Assembly (NCBI RefSeq): GCF_010389155.1
Contig: NC_057764.1
Span: forward strand, 41,176,275-41,240,274
Reading direction: 5' to 3'
Source: Erigeron canadensis
Lineage: Eukaryota; Streptophyta; Magnoliopsida; Asterales; Asteraceae
DNA length: 64,000 nucleotides
Under the pieces are notes generated by a model. The model did not search any database. It was not told the origin of the DNA and saw only the letters and a program-made list of their open reading frames with translations. Each line of letters opens with the position of its first letter. The first letter of the stretch is position 1. Below are positions 1 to 11,525 of this stretch, piece after piece. The position numbers and the translations under genes are program-made.

Positions 1-450
1 GCCATCCATCTTCATGCTAGGCTATAATGCATGGGGACGTTTGATTGGTCAAGGTACCCGTCCTGGGGACGGGGACGGCTAGGAATCGGCATGGGGACGT
101 TTCAGATTTGGGGGACGGCGGGGGAAGGGTTTTGGGGACGTTTCGGGGGAATTTGGGGACGTTTCCTAGCTCATTTAGGGTTTAGTGTTTGTATACCCTT
201 CAAATTAGAACCGGCCCATAAAAAAACTCTAATCGACCTGTGGATTAGGAACATGTGTATGTTTTGAGTTTACACTTTACATCAATGTCTATCTATTTTG
301 ATTTTTCTTTAATATATTTTTTATTTTATATTTTTTTTATTGTCGTATCCTTGCCGTCCCCATATCTTATTTTTTTATTTTTGCCGTTTCCCGTACCCAT
401 ATCGTTCCCGTACCCATTTGCCATACTCGTTTCGGTGCAACCTAGATGCT
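1..450. repeat. G-rich/C-rich repeat with GGGGACG units
   Basis: The first 170 bases carry many copies of GGGGACG or GGGGACGTTT. Bases 350-420 carry the opposite-strand type of sequence (CCGTCCCC, CGTTCCCGTACCC), so the two ends are roughly complementary. This fits a degraded inverted-repeat DNA transposon. The left end is at or beyond the window edge and no target-site duplication was found. No coding sequence is supported here. Confidence 0.35.
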
Positions 451-556
451 AGGGTGGAGTGAACACCAAATTAGATGGGACTTGTCCCTCACTCATCCTT
501 GGGTATCTTTGGTTAGTCCTAGGCTGTTGTGAAGTTGACACAAAGGACTATGTGTC

Positions 557-1455
557 AGTAGGGCTATTCAGTCCAAGAACTGGACCGAACCGGTGGTTTA
601 GAGGACCGGACCGAGAACCAAAAATGTCAGAAATGTAGAACCGAGGACCAAACCAAGTGAAATGGTTCGGTCCATGTTCGGGTCCTGGTCGGTTTTCGGG
701 TTTAAATGGATGGACCGAGACCGAAACATTTGTGATGAAGAGTTAGAGGTTTTGATGTTATCATCCACCTCAGCCACGTCCGCAACTCCCTAACCTTTTC
801 AACACCCGCATTCTACAATTTAAATCATATATGCATATTTAGTAATTTAGTGTCACCAACTCACCATCCACCTGTAGTAATTTTGTTTTACGTACGTCAA
901 CATTTTAACTTCCTTAGACCAAAATGTATCTATACTAATAACTATATTTGATGGGATACAAAGTTAATTAAACAATTTGACTCTTTGAAAATCAAGCACA
1001 AACAGGAATTCGGAAACTTATTACTTATTAGTATTTCAAAAATAGAAAACATTAAATTTTTACAAATGCATGAATTAATTCATTAATTAGAGATTGATAA
1101 CAATGGGAATGTTGGAGCCAATAATAGATATAAGTATGTTAGATTTTAGGATTATTGAAAGAGTCTAATATTTAGAGAAAAAAGATAAATCTTGAAGAAA
1201 TCATGTATATGATCGAATCATTATGCTAAATATATAAAAATATGTACATGTCTTTAATCTCTTATGGTCACGTATTATATATTTTTCCTTTTATCGGTTC
1301 TTCGGTCTGAACATGTGTCTTTATGATATATACCCGGACCGAGACCCGAAATTCAATAATATATAGAACTGAGGACCGGACCGATATCTTCGATTCCGTT
1401 CGGTTTCGATCCAACATAGGTCCGGTTTTTCGGTTTTCTCGGTTTGGACCGCATT
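557..1455. mobile_element. Degraded hAT-like element rich in GGTCCGGTTCGG
   Basis: Both ends are dense in GGACCG, CCGAACC and CGGTCC words (560-720 and 1295-1450), in opposite sense, around an AT-rich core. The left edge reads GGGCTATTCAGTCC. Plant hAT families often begin with GGGCTGTTCAGTCC-like ends, so I call this hAT-like. The right end has diverged and no clean target duplication is visible. There is no transposase reading frame. Confidence 0.35.
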
Positions 1456-1835
1456 ATGATCGTCCATGTATGTGTGCATTGTGGAGCCCCCTTTTATTGT
1501 TATTGTTATTATTATTATAATAATAATAAATATAGGAATAATTTACTACATTTTCATTGTTTGTTTGTTTGTAAGGATGTGTATATACCAGTCAAGGAAA
1601 ACAATTAATCATATGCTTAAAAATTAACCTAAAACCTTATTAGTTGGACATGTGGAATCCACTAAGTCTATTTCCTAATATCATCTTTTGATTCTTTCAC
1701 ATATCATCATCCTATGATTAGGTTGATGTTTAGGTACATGAGGTAGATTGATTTATCGGTATTTATCAATCAATAATAAATTACTATATTATAAGTAGAA
1801 TCTAATAATATGTTGTTGATTGTTTCATTTCTCGG

Positions 1836-2036
1836 CAGGCTGCTTGCAAGTTGCAGATTGATAGCCTCTTTGACCTGTTGTTTGAAGAGGTTGCTGTTAT
1901 AATATTTAATCGCAAGACTCTTGAAGAAGTCGAAAAGATATTTGAAATACGCAACAGAAATGATGCTGATGATATATTGATCACTATGATCATGAATGGT
2001 GCCCGTTGGCCTTTGGAAACAATGCCGGCTAGCTAG
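1836..2036 (+). pseudogene. SKP1-like last exon, first exon missing
   Basis: An open frame follows a good acceptor (TCGGCAG) and ends in TAG at 2034-2036. It encodes about 66 residues with the pattern of the SKP1 C-terminus: IDSLFDLLFEEV, then FNRKTLEEVEKIFEIRN and a final ARWPLE, parallel to the SKP1 helices that bind F-box proteins. The same exon exists on the minus strand at 22709-22918, and the homology runs on into the upstream intron and the downstream flank. No matching first exon is visible upstream, so this looks like a truncated duplicate. It could only be active if a distant first exon is spliced to it. Confidence 0.6.
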
Positions 2037-2129
2037 GCCTCCGTCATCTCCTCTCAAGCATTTATATGATGCATCACGCTAGTTTGTTTGTGGACGTTTT
2101 GTGTTGTAGATTAGTATTAGTCTACTTAG

Positions 2130-2470
2130 TGTTCTTGCTTATTATTGCTGGTTGCTTCTTCTTCTTGTCTGGAGTGATTCTGATACACACTAATTACATA
2201 CAACCTAAACCTTTTAATATTGAACGAATTGCATTTTTGGTCCCTGTGTTATCACACATTTTGCAAGTTTGATACAAACATGTGCAAAGTCGCGAAACAC
2301 ATCCTTGTTAATATCACACCTCACACCTGTTGCAATTTTGGTCCAACAGTAACGTTCCGTCTATTTTTCTACCGTTAAGGGCATCATGCACCCCTCTTGT
2401 CCGGACTTAGTGTTGTTGCTTATTATTGCTGGTTGCTTCTCGATGTTGTTGTAGACTCAAGTGATATGAT
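2130..2470. repeat. Short direct repeat in SKP1-like 3' flank
   Basis: The sequence GCTTATTATTGCTGGTTGCT occurs near 2140 and again near 2412. Compared with the SKP1-like copy at 22.6 kb, the flank here is interrupted from about 2135 to 2870, the interval that also contains the MITE at 2490-2774. Confidence 0.5.
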
Positions 2471-2489
2471 TATGCATGGTGCGCACTAA

Positions 2490-2774
2490 GGAGCTACCTT
2501 ATGCCTTCATCCTTGGTTCGTCCCCCATTCGTCCCTCCTTGTATACCGCGGGGTTGGACTAGTCCTTGGCCCATTCGTCCCCCCAAGGACAAGTTGTTTA
2601 AACTTTTTTTTTTTTTTTGATATGTGAGTGTAGTTTAAAATAAATGGTGGGTCCAAGACTAGTCCTAGATATAAGGTTGGTTTTAAGAGGATTAGTCTTT
2701 GGATAGTTTTTTGCTGATGTGACGCTGATTAGGACTAGTCTTCTGGAGGATGAGTCCAGGCATAAGGAACCTCC
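2490..2774. mobile_element. Tourist/Harbinger-type MITE with TAA target duplication
   Basis: A 285 bp element. The left terminus GGAGCTACCTTATGCC is matched by the right terminus GGCATAAGGAACCTCC, its near-perfect reverse complement. The element is flanked by TAA on both sides (2487-2489 and 2775-2777), the trinucleotide target typical of PIF/Harbinger and Tourist elements. The interior is non-coding, with GGACTAGTCC-type words and a poly-T run. A non-autonomous element. Confidence 0.85.
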
Positions 2775-3026
2775 TAATTAGTTACATACAACCCAACCCG
2801 TTTAATTTTAGTATTACTTTGTAGTCTTCTCTCAATATATCATCTTAAACCGGGTCACTTATTTTTTTATTTATATGTTTGGTATGTTAATCTTCCCGTG
2901 GACAAACCTTGTTTGGCAAATAAGATGACAAAAGCTTATTATTATTACAATGTACTTAGTTGTTCCCCTTTTAACCAAACACTCCTGCTTGACCACTACC
3001 CTCACTTAAAGATCAACCCAAATTGA

Positions 3027-3338
3027 CCTAAGGGTTTGATTAGACATCGTTTGTACTGCGATTCTTGTAAGAAAGTCGAGGGAGGGAGGGTGAAGGATCT
3101 ATCGGTTTTGGGGCGCGATCTTAAAAAAGTGGTGATTGTTGATGATAAGCCCATCTCCTATAGTTTGCAACCAGAAAATGCAATTCCTATGACTCGATTT
3201 ACTTTTGACCTCGGAGATGATATGCTACTGATGTTAATAGATTTATTTCGCCAAAACTGCAATGGTTTACCCAGTATTCTTCAAAGAGTACGGGCTGCAG
3301 AACTTGCTGTGCGATCAACCCGGCCGAGTGGGGTCTAA
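3027..3338 (+). pseudogene. FCP1/NIF-type (HAD) phosphatase C-terminal fragment
   Basis: About 100 codons, with an in-frame stop just upstream (TGA at 3024) and TAA at 3336-3338. The segment RHRLYCDSC, VKDLSVLGRDL and VIVDDKP matches the C-terminal half of small CTD-phosphatase-like HAD proteins, where the VIVD(N/D)xP motif helps bind magnesium. The N-terminal part with the catalytic DxDxT motif is absent from the preceding sequence, and there is no start codon before the conserved region. I read it as a gene fragment, perhaps one exon carried here by a transposon or duplication. An exon with a very distant partner is possible but less likely. Confidence 0.65.
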
Positions 3339-3727
3339 ACAGAGAGTACTCGGGGAGTCGAACCGCAGGGAGTACTCGGAGTTGAGGTGTAGCGAGTGCG
3401 AATTGGCAGGATGTTGCATGCGCATGAAGTTTGGTAATTGATCTAACTCGATCTATATATGGACATGATTAATGCATGGTCTCTTTTTGTGGAAATTTTG
3501 CAACCGAGTCCCACGTATATGGTGTGGTAATCATAAGAACTCGTAGGTTATATTTTTAAATTCGTTGTATATATTCTAATTTTCTATACAATTAATTTGT
3601 TCTTTTTTTTTTTCTTTCGTTACATTATACTATTAAGATGATATGAACTCTAACAAAGAGTTAGAAAACACATCTAAAAAGCACAAAAATACAATAAAAA
3701 ATTAGATATTGAAACTATTCCATTGAG

Positions 3728-6700
3728 CAGTGACGGATTTAGAAATTCGTAATTGGGTATGCACTTTTCAATAAAAAAAATTTTTTGGTATCTCGCTTTG
3801 GATTTTAGTAGGGTACGGACTGAACAAACATAAACGAGACCTTGTCGTGTTTGTTCGCATAAAACAACGAATGGTTCATGAACAAAGAACAAAACATGTA
3901 ACCACGTTTATATTCGTTCATTTGTGTTTATGAACTAAAACAAGCAAATGTAAATAAATACAAATGAACAACAAGTTAGTTACTTTATAGCAGAATAATT
4001 TACGATGTAAAGTAAATATTATATAATATCCAAATGTTTAGAAAAAAAGTTATAAATGAAAAATTTATAAACAATTTAAAAAAAGAAAGTTTAAATGTCA
4101 TATAAAATAAATTATGAACAAAAGTTTCTGAATATGAACAATTAACTATAAGTTTACTAATAAAAGTTTACAAACAAGTGCAAATGTTAAACCTTAATAT
4201 GTCGTAAAAATGGATATCACTGTGTTGCCTAAAATTTAGTAACAAAGGTTTAGCAACACAACAAATTAAATAAAATGAGATAATAACACCACAGTCTTAT
4301 CTTAAAATAGTTATAAGATCAAGGGTAGGTGTAATAACCCATAAAAATTAAAACATTATATAAAAAAGAAGAAGAAGAAAAAGATAATACGTAAGACATA
4401 AATTTATAGGGATACCATTTGTATTTGAAGAGATATAATTTACCTAAGTTTAATATAATTAATATTATGCTAAGCAATAAAGATTAAAATAAAAACTAGT
4501 CATGGCTAAAAAGAATTGAGTAGTATTCTACTGGTAAAGTTGATACGTAGTCGGAAGTAACAATATTTCTAAAATGATCAATTTATAATGAATGATTGTA
4601 ATAAAAGATAAAGTAAAGCTAGTGAAATTTTTTGAGGTGGTGACACTTATGAATTTGAAAACGTAAATGATAGATATCATACTTACTTAATCAATATAAT
4701 TAATGGTTCTTGAAAGTGAGGTAATGACTATTTAATAACATGGCTCTTTATATGAATGGCTCATGGAATTTTTACGGTTAAGAAAATGAGAAGATACAGG
4801 AGCAAATATTCAACAACAAAAACACCAAATACTAGAGTCCTCATCCATTGTTTCGTTCAAGCGATATCCAAAGAAGGTCATATTACAAAAAAAATGAAGG
4901 GCTGTGAGGAAAAGGATTAAAAGACAACATAGTTTTGGGTTGTTTTTTTAGGAATATAAGATTTGGTCGATTAGTCAAGGGGATCTGCAAATTGTAAGAG
5001 GCTTCAAATATCATCTTTATTGATAAGTTTTATATAGATTTTATACTATAAATTTTCTAATGCTTTAAACACATATCTTTTATTTTGTTATTTTAAACAA
5101 ACTTTCCCTTTAATTGAATCAATTATTACAACTAATAGTATACGTTTATAAGTATGACCGTACCAATATTTTCTTAACTTTCTAGATTTAAAGTTGTTAG
5201 CATGAAGACTTGGATTTCATATTCACTTTTAATGAATTTGTCATGGTCTTGGTTTTGTAGTAAAGAGTTTGGTATAAAACATCCGTGTGGTTTTTCATGC
5301 GATGCGAAATTAAAGTTTATGATCTTTTCACAGTAACATTTAAAATAAGGTTTAATAGATAATTTTGTTATAGTATATAATAAAAGATTGTTTCATGGCT
5401 ACTTGCTAGTAAAAAGGGACAAATATAATATTACACATCGACTTATGAATTTATCCTCTTAATTTCGTAACGTGTATGTCCACAATAATTAACACTAATA
5501 TAAGTGAAATCTTAGAAAAGGCGGTGTATGAAGTTCATGTGAAATCTAGTCTGGTTTCATGGGGTAAAATACAGAGTCATAAGAAATGAAATTATAGTAA
5601 ATTAAAGAAATAATTTCAATAAAATGTATATTAAATTCATAAAACATGAAGGATATCACATACCCTTATATGGATATGTTTTGTGCTTATACTTTTTGTA
5701 TTTATTAGATTCGATTCGTTGATCGCATTCGTTTGGTGGTTCTTTCACTTTAGCAATATTTGTAAGCAGCGATAAGGTACGGATATTTTTAGTGCTATTA
5801 AGATCTATCCTTCCGGTAAAATCTTTCATCTCAAAACTTTGTTTAAATTTTGTAGAAATTTTTATGGATTCGATAATTTATTTGGAAAACTATTTGTTTG
5901 TAGCCTTTGTATAAGTATTGTGATATCCCTAACTTTGATGTACTATTTTATTCTCTATATTTGTGTCAAAACCGTCTCTTGAAACCCGATTCGAAAACTG
6001 TCCCAAAAAAGGTGGGTTTGGTGTGTTACATATTTGTCCCAATTTATACACTAATGTCCCTCGATTATTCGTTGGCCCGAAAGATAATACAGTCGCATAT
6101 TATAAATCATATTTATTGGCCACAAAAATTAATACAATCGCATATTATGAATCATATTGATTGGCCCGAAAATTTATAAGTGACTACATTATAATTTTGT
6201 AAGAATTGGGTGAACAGAGATGTGCTTTTAAGTTATTATTTAAAATGTTTTAATTATTTGGTTAGTCTCAAAATCTTATTTTGTCTCTTCAAAACATATT
6301 TGGTATTTAAGTATATAAATCGGTCAAAACGGTTTTTTAAGATGTGCATATAAGAGTAACCTATCCATGGAGGTCCTATGGGCGCGTTATTGTGACACCG
6401 ATGACGTGGCACCGGCCGTAGCGGTGTATTTGATCTGATCTACAGTGTCTCCTTTTGATTACCCGGTAGTGGTATGCGCACTTTGATATTTTGATAGGAG
6501 GCGTATGGATCAGTCCTAGGCATAATTTGATAAGTTTGACGGTGGACGTTTTTGTAGTGTCATACGAGGCGTTTGCACCATAAATCAATGATTAGTGGAG
6601 TAGCTACCCTATGATTTCATTCGACCCTTTTGATAAGTTATTTGTTTGGCTCTTATGTTGCATTATTTTATGAAGTTTGGTTTTATAATATATTTTTATT

Positions 6701-7442
6701 TGTTAAGTATAAGGTATTTGTGAAACTATATGTATGTGTGCTTTGATTTGAAAAGTTTGTTAAGGTAATAAGTTTGTTTTTTGAATTACGTCTTTGCTTT
6801 TAATATTATATTTCAGCTTTTGTCATATCCGTCACTGGGCTTTTGCTCAGCCGTATTCCTTTTTCTTTCTTATAAGGCAGGTAATCAAGCGGGCTTTGGG
6901 ATCGAGAGAAGAGAGTAGCTAGAAGGGGACTTAGCACCCTTGCCTTAGAGTTTTAATTCAAGCTTTAGAAGTATTAATTTTGATTTGTAAGGTTGACTTT
7001 TGTTTGACTTTGAATAAGATTAACGCCCTTTTGGCCTTTTTGGTTCTTTGATATCATTTTGTATTATTTAGAAAATTAGGGTCGTTACATTCAAGGGGTA
7101 ATAGTGTATATTTTGAAACTCATATATTTGATTTGAAAAGCTTTTATTAACTCAAGGGTTAAAATGAAAAACTAATAAAGAATAACATGTGAAGTGTGTC
7201 TTCTTCTTCATTCTTACATTCTTACCTGTCGTGCCGTCACCTACAACTTACAAATTCTTCAATTTCACCAGAATGGTTGTTTGCCCCTTTCATTTCAATT
7301 GGTTCTAAAATATAGGACGTACACACATTTTTTTTATAAGGTATGCATTAATGTATTACTTATTTAAAAAATATAAGAAAACCATATTATTACACTATCA
7401 ATTTTTTCCATAGGGTATGCACACTACATAGATCCGCCCCTG
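3728..7442. mobile_element. Large non-autonomous hAT-like element with 8-bp target duplication
   Basis: The left end CAGTGACGGATTTAG and the right end CTACATAGATCCGCCCCTG are imperfect inverted repeats (CAGxGxCGGATxTA). The octamer CCATTGAG lies immediately outside both ends (3720-3727 and 7443-7450). CAGGGGCGGA-type termini with 8-bp duplications are typical of hAT elements. The 3.7 kb interior is AT-rich and has no transposase frame. A second CCGTCACTG-type end lies near 6830, so the element may be composite or nested. A long-terminal-repeat-like segment lies inside it (4331-7088). Confidence 0.75.
4331..7088. mobile_element. Possible solo LTR nested in the hAT-like element
   Basis: The segment starts TGTAATAACCC and ends GGGTCGTTACA, the complementary TGTxA...TxACA ends often seen on Ty3/gypsy LTRs. 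It contains no gag or pol frame. The flanks share TCAAGGG (about 4319 and 7090) but not as an exact 5-bp duplication next to the ends, so the borders are uncertain. Confidence 0.3.
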
Positions 7443-7450
7443 CCATTGAG

Positions 7451-8271
7451 GCCAAGTAATGTTGAGTGAAGTTGATTGATTGGAAATACATATAAAGCTA
7501 ATTTCCTTGAGATCCTTGAAAGCAAATCAGATGGAAAGTTGTTTATTTGAGAAGATGCATTCATTCCTACTTTTTCAGATTATCCAAGGGTAGACCAGAA
7601 TGACAAGTTAGGCCGACTTTCGCTTGATTGGGGTTGTACCAAAGTGAGAATGATAGAGAAGAAGGTCTCACAGGTTATGTGGTTTGGAGATGAAAACAGG
7701 GCACCAGTTTAGCATGTGGATCCATAACAGATCCGCAAATGAGCCGTGATTAAAGAGATGTTGGGTTGTTTCGAGGTGTATGTTTCAAAGTGAGCAGAGA
7801 GGCGAAAAAACCGGGATGTTCTCACTTATATTATATTGCATTTATTCTCTTAAATCCTAAAAGTCTTTGTTTATTTAACAAAAACTTATATTCTATTGCA
7901 TTTATTAATAAATAAATGATATATGTATATAAAGTGTCTTATTAATAGGACTGCTACCGGACTATAAATTGATTGACCAATTGGTATAATCCATGTGATC
8001 ACATGGTCATCGACTACATGTCACAAGTTGAAAATCTATCAAAAATAAGTGAAATAGTTATATCTTGAAGTATATGTGTGAGAATGGTAAGTAACCGCAT
8101 ATAAGTTCTATCCAATGTGAATTTTGGATATCAAAACTGTACATAAGACCTAAAGGCTCCTCCCATAAACTTTCTTTATTTTATAGATTGATTGATTGGG
8201 TTAAACCATCAGCGGCAATTCATCTTCCTTTTCTCTTTTTTTTTTCTTCCCAAATTAATCTACCAATGAGT
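7451..8271. other. No feature seen
   Basis: AT-rich sequence with only short chance reading frames. I see no splice-linked exons, tRNA-like sequence or terminal repeats here. Confidence 0.6.
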
Positions 8272-8624
8272 AAATTTTTGTACGGGTAGGAACTTTATAA
8301 GGTTGTGTGGTGTTTCTAGTGTTTTTGGTTTGGTTAAAAACTTTGCAACGCTAGAAACCCCGGCATTTTAAACAAAAGAGTGACAAACTTCGATATTTAT
8401 GGCAAAAGTGGCGTTCTAAATGCCAGACTTCATAAAAAGTAAGGGAAAACTAAATTAGCCAAAAATGAAAAGTAACGCCACATAATACAAGCTCGACTTT
8501 TAAAACGTCACTCCTACCATAAAAATCAAGTTTAAAACGTCGAGAATATTAGTTTTGTAAAGATTTCAACCAAAATCATTAAAAACACCGTAACCTCAAA
8601 AAGTTTCTATCCGTACAAAAATTT
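8272..8624. mobile_element. MITE with long terminal inverted repeats
   Basis: The left arm AAATTTTTGTACGGGTAGGA (8272 onward) is mirrored by TCTATCCGTACAAAAATTT ending at 8624; the match extends about 40 bases with a few mismatches (GAACTTT...AAGGTT...GGTG against the reverse complement). The interior is non-coding and repeats the ACGTC / AAAACG words. No clear target duplication, so the superfamily is not assigned. Confidence 0.65.
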
Positions 8625-9089
8625 CATCGAGGAATACCCGTGCCTTATGCAATAAATAAATAAATTATACCATAGTACACAAAAGTTATAAATTTTAGTG
8701 ACATAATTGAGTTTTGTGGACGTTATTTGAGGTGTGTAGCCCAATTTTATAAATGAGGAAAGCCCATTAGATGGTCTGTTTTGAACCCATGTCACATGCA
8801 TCACATATCACATAAAGAAGACCTTTTATGTGAAATTGATTTTTTGACTCAAAGAGTCCATGAACTGCAATTGGGCTATTTCATCAAATCCACACACAAG
8901 AAAATGACACTAAAAAAGAAAAGAATATTTTTATTTTTTCACAAGGACAGATAAAAATTAGAGGTAGATAGATCGAGCTAGAATTTTAAGTTAGATTAGA
9001 GCAAAAGAACGGTGATGAAATTTTCCAAGATATGTAGATTTTTTGCTGCGCAAATTTCTTTCCAACAAATGAATTCTGAATGGGTAGAA

Positions 9090-9112
9090 TTTTTTTTTTT
9101 TTTTTTTTTTTT
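9090..9112 (+). repeat. Poly-T run of 23
   Basis: An unbroken run of 23 T. It could be the poly(A) tail of a retroposed minus-strand insertion, but I see no gene-like sequence attached to it. Confidence 0.8.
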
Positions 9113-9345
9113 ATCAAAAGTGAATATATACCATGTATTAATATAAATGTTCATATTTTCATTTACTATTCCAAGTTGTTTTAGATAATTATTTATACAT
9201 GTAATTGGATTTGACTTTCAGTTTGGTTTTTAACCATAACTAGGATGAAACAGATTTAATTGTAAAAATTGGACCATTGTTGTTGAATTATAAAGATATA
9301 AAAAGTTCTATTTTTTCGTTTTAAGTTATAAAACTTAGAATGCCA

Positions 9346-9478
9346 TCACCACTTTGGTGGGGTGGTAGAGACTTTCTCCTCTTGAGGAAAAAACCAAGAT
9401 TCAAACCTTGGTAACAGTATTTCTTAGTGTATTTAAGTAGAGTAGTGTAGTTTAAAGTTTGCTGTTAAAAAAAAAAAT
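9346..9478 (+). mobile_element. Short tRNA-derived SINE
   Basis: About 130 bp. An A-box-like segment (GGGGTGGTAGAGAC) is followed 40 bases later by a B-box-like segment (GATTCAAACCTTGG), then a short body and a run of 11 A. The order A box, B box, tail is that of a tRNA-derived SINE read by RNA polymerase III. Flanks TAAAACTTAGAATG and TAAAATCTTAAATG may be a decayed target duplication. Confidence 0.6.
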
Positions 9479-9776
9479 ACCTTAAAATCTTAAATGACAA
9501 ACTATATCCAAATGAAGTTTTGGTTCACCAATAAAAAAAAGAAAGTGAATAAAAAAAACATATTGTAATATGTCCAGCTAGTAAAATATTGTTGTAAATT
9601 GTTTATAATCTCAATAATATTATCATTACCACTCTCTTAGTTACCTTTTATGTCTCGATGTCGTCATATCATTTGCGCAGATTACCTACTAGTAAAATGT
9701 AAAATATATTATACTAGTTATAATCTCATATCCTATATTTGTAGGAGTAGATTACCAAGAGATTTTTAAGAATATG

Positions 9777-10008
9777 AGGGCGCGTTTGTTTCACATAATG
9801 TTTTTGAAAGGAATGGAATTTATCAAATGAATTGGAATTTGAAGGAAAAAAATTTGATGGAATGTTTTTTATTTTTTGCAGATTCAGTTGTCTGAAGGAA
9901 TCAAATTCCTTCCTCCATCCATAAGGAATATAGATTCCATCAAATGACAGAATGTTTATATTCTTACATAATGTGATTTCTCCTTTTTTAAACAATCAAA
10001 CGCATTAA
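9777..10008. mobile_element. Candidate MITE with GCGTTTG ends
   Basis: GGGCGCGTTTGTTTC at the left is partly mirrored by AAACAATCAAACGC at the right, around a core of GGAATGGAATTT / AAATTCCTT inverted words. Such elements are common in plants. Ends and target duplication are not fixed; it lies next to the Harbinger element at 10049. Confidence 0.4.
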
Positions 10009-10048
10009 GAAATAAAATTCAAATTCAATTCAATTTCAATTCCATTTA

Positions 10049-10847
10049 GGCCCCTGCTTATAGGGGAGTCCTTGGAGCCGAAGACACAGGACACCATAGG
10101 CAGCAAGCGTCCAATTTGCTGCGTCCCAGGTTTTAGTCTTCACGAGGACTCTTGAAGACGACCATGCGTGGGACCGAGGGAACGGACGAAGGAAAAAAAA
10201 AACTTTTTTTTTTTAATTTGTTTCCAACGACTAGTTTAGGAATTAAAATTTTTTTTTCTATTTAAACCTTATCATTTTACAACAATCAATCAACAACAAA
10301 ACACCATTTCAACTCATTTCTTCAAACCATTCAATTTCAAACTCATTTTTATCCTCATCAAACCATTCAATTTCAAAATGGCAAGACAAGTGTGGACTAC
10401 ATCCGAAGATCTTTTGTTATGCAGGTGTTAGATACAAGCACCTTAAATGGTTAATACAGGAAGCGAACACGCGCAACACGACAAGTGGTGGGCAAACGAA
10501 AGTACTTACCGTGGCTTAGGGAAAATGTCAATCGAAGATGAAGAATAATTTTAATGATTATGTATTTCGTGTTTTTTTTTTATCTAGTACTATGTTTTTT
10601 TAATTTTGTGTTGTCTTTTATTTTTAAGTAATGTAATTTGTGTGTTATTAATAAAATGTGTTTTTTTTATAATATTTGAATGGTGTTTTGTTAATTAAAT
10701 AAATGATAAAAGAATTGATGATGTGACGAAAAAGTCCTGAAGAAACTTGTCTTATAGACAGGGAGAGTCTTAGAGGAGTGCTGATGGGAGTGCTGCTGAC
10801 GTGGCAGCCAGGACTCCCAAAGACTCTAGTCCTTATAAGTAGAGGTC
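10049..10847. mobile_element. PIF/Harbinger-derived element with TTA target duplication
   Basis: The left end GGCCCCTGCTTATAGG and the right end CTTATAAGTAGAGGTC are imperfect inverted repeats, flanked by TTA on both sides (10046-10048 and 10848-10850). An ATG at 10378 opens a frame that starts MARQVWTTSEDLLL and stops after about 16 codons. This resembles the start of the Myb/SANT-like accessory protein (WT..ED motif) of PIF/Harbinger elements, so I infer an internally deleted derivative that kept the promoter and start of one gene. No DDE transposase is present. Confidence 0.75.
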
Positions 10848-10880
10848 TTATCAAAGAACCAAAATCGACAGTTTTACAAT

Positions 10881-11188
10881 GGGATTATGGCATACGAATG
10901 TAACCACTTATGACAAAATGGTTATGTAATGTAGTAACCTACTCAGGTGGCTATGTAATATATGCACCTATGTTTTTTTGGCTATACAATGTAAGGACCT
11001 TTTTATTTGGGTCAATCAATGTAAGGACCTATGTATTTTTTTTGTTATACTATATAAGGTCCGTACATATTTTACGTAGTATAGCCCAAAAAACATAGAT
11101 GCATGCATTACATAGTCACCCGAATAGATCACTACATTACATAACTATTTTGTCAGGTTACATTCGTAATTTCGTATGTCATTATCCC
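10881..11188. mobile_element. Mutator-like foldback MITE with 9-bp target duplication
   Basis: The first about 110 bases (GGGATTATGGCATACGAATG onward) are mirrored by the last about 110 (ending TTTCGTATGTCATTATCCC), leaving a short loop near 11030. TTTTACAAT lies directly outside both ends (10872-10880 and 11189-11197). A 9-bp duplication with long inverted arms fits a Mutator-like foldback element. Non-coding. It sits just upstream of the Raf-like kinase leader exon. Confidence 0.85.
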
Positions 11189-11299
11189 TTTTACAATTCC
11201 ATCAACCCATGTTAACTGATGTTTAAAATTTTTTTGGTAAAACACACGATATAGAGAGATATGGAAGACTAAATAGTCATTGCTTTTCTTCATCCTTTG

Positions 11300-11525
11300 T
11301 TTCTCTCTCTAGACTTTCATCGTCGGCGTCAAACCACCCACCCAACCCAAACCAACCCATTCATCATTTTCATCTTCACAAAATCATACCATTTCCATCA
11401 TCATATCCCATTTTATATATATCTAATCTATACATATACATACGTGTATATATACTCATCATCATCATCTCAATCTCCATCCCCAATTGTAAATTTAATC
11501 ACAACCCTAATTCTATTCACAATCT
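11300..11525 (+). other. Probable 5'-UTR leader exon of the Raf-like kinase gene
   Basis: CT-rich sequence (TTTCTCTCTCTAGACTTTCATC) typical of a plant leader ends in a strong donor, CACAATCT|GTAAGT at 11526. A matching acceptor, TTCGGTGTAG, lies at 14798, 67 bases before the kinase ATG. The transcript start is a guess and the 3.3 kb leader intron is inferred. Confidence 0.5.
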
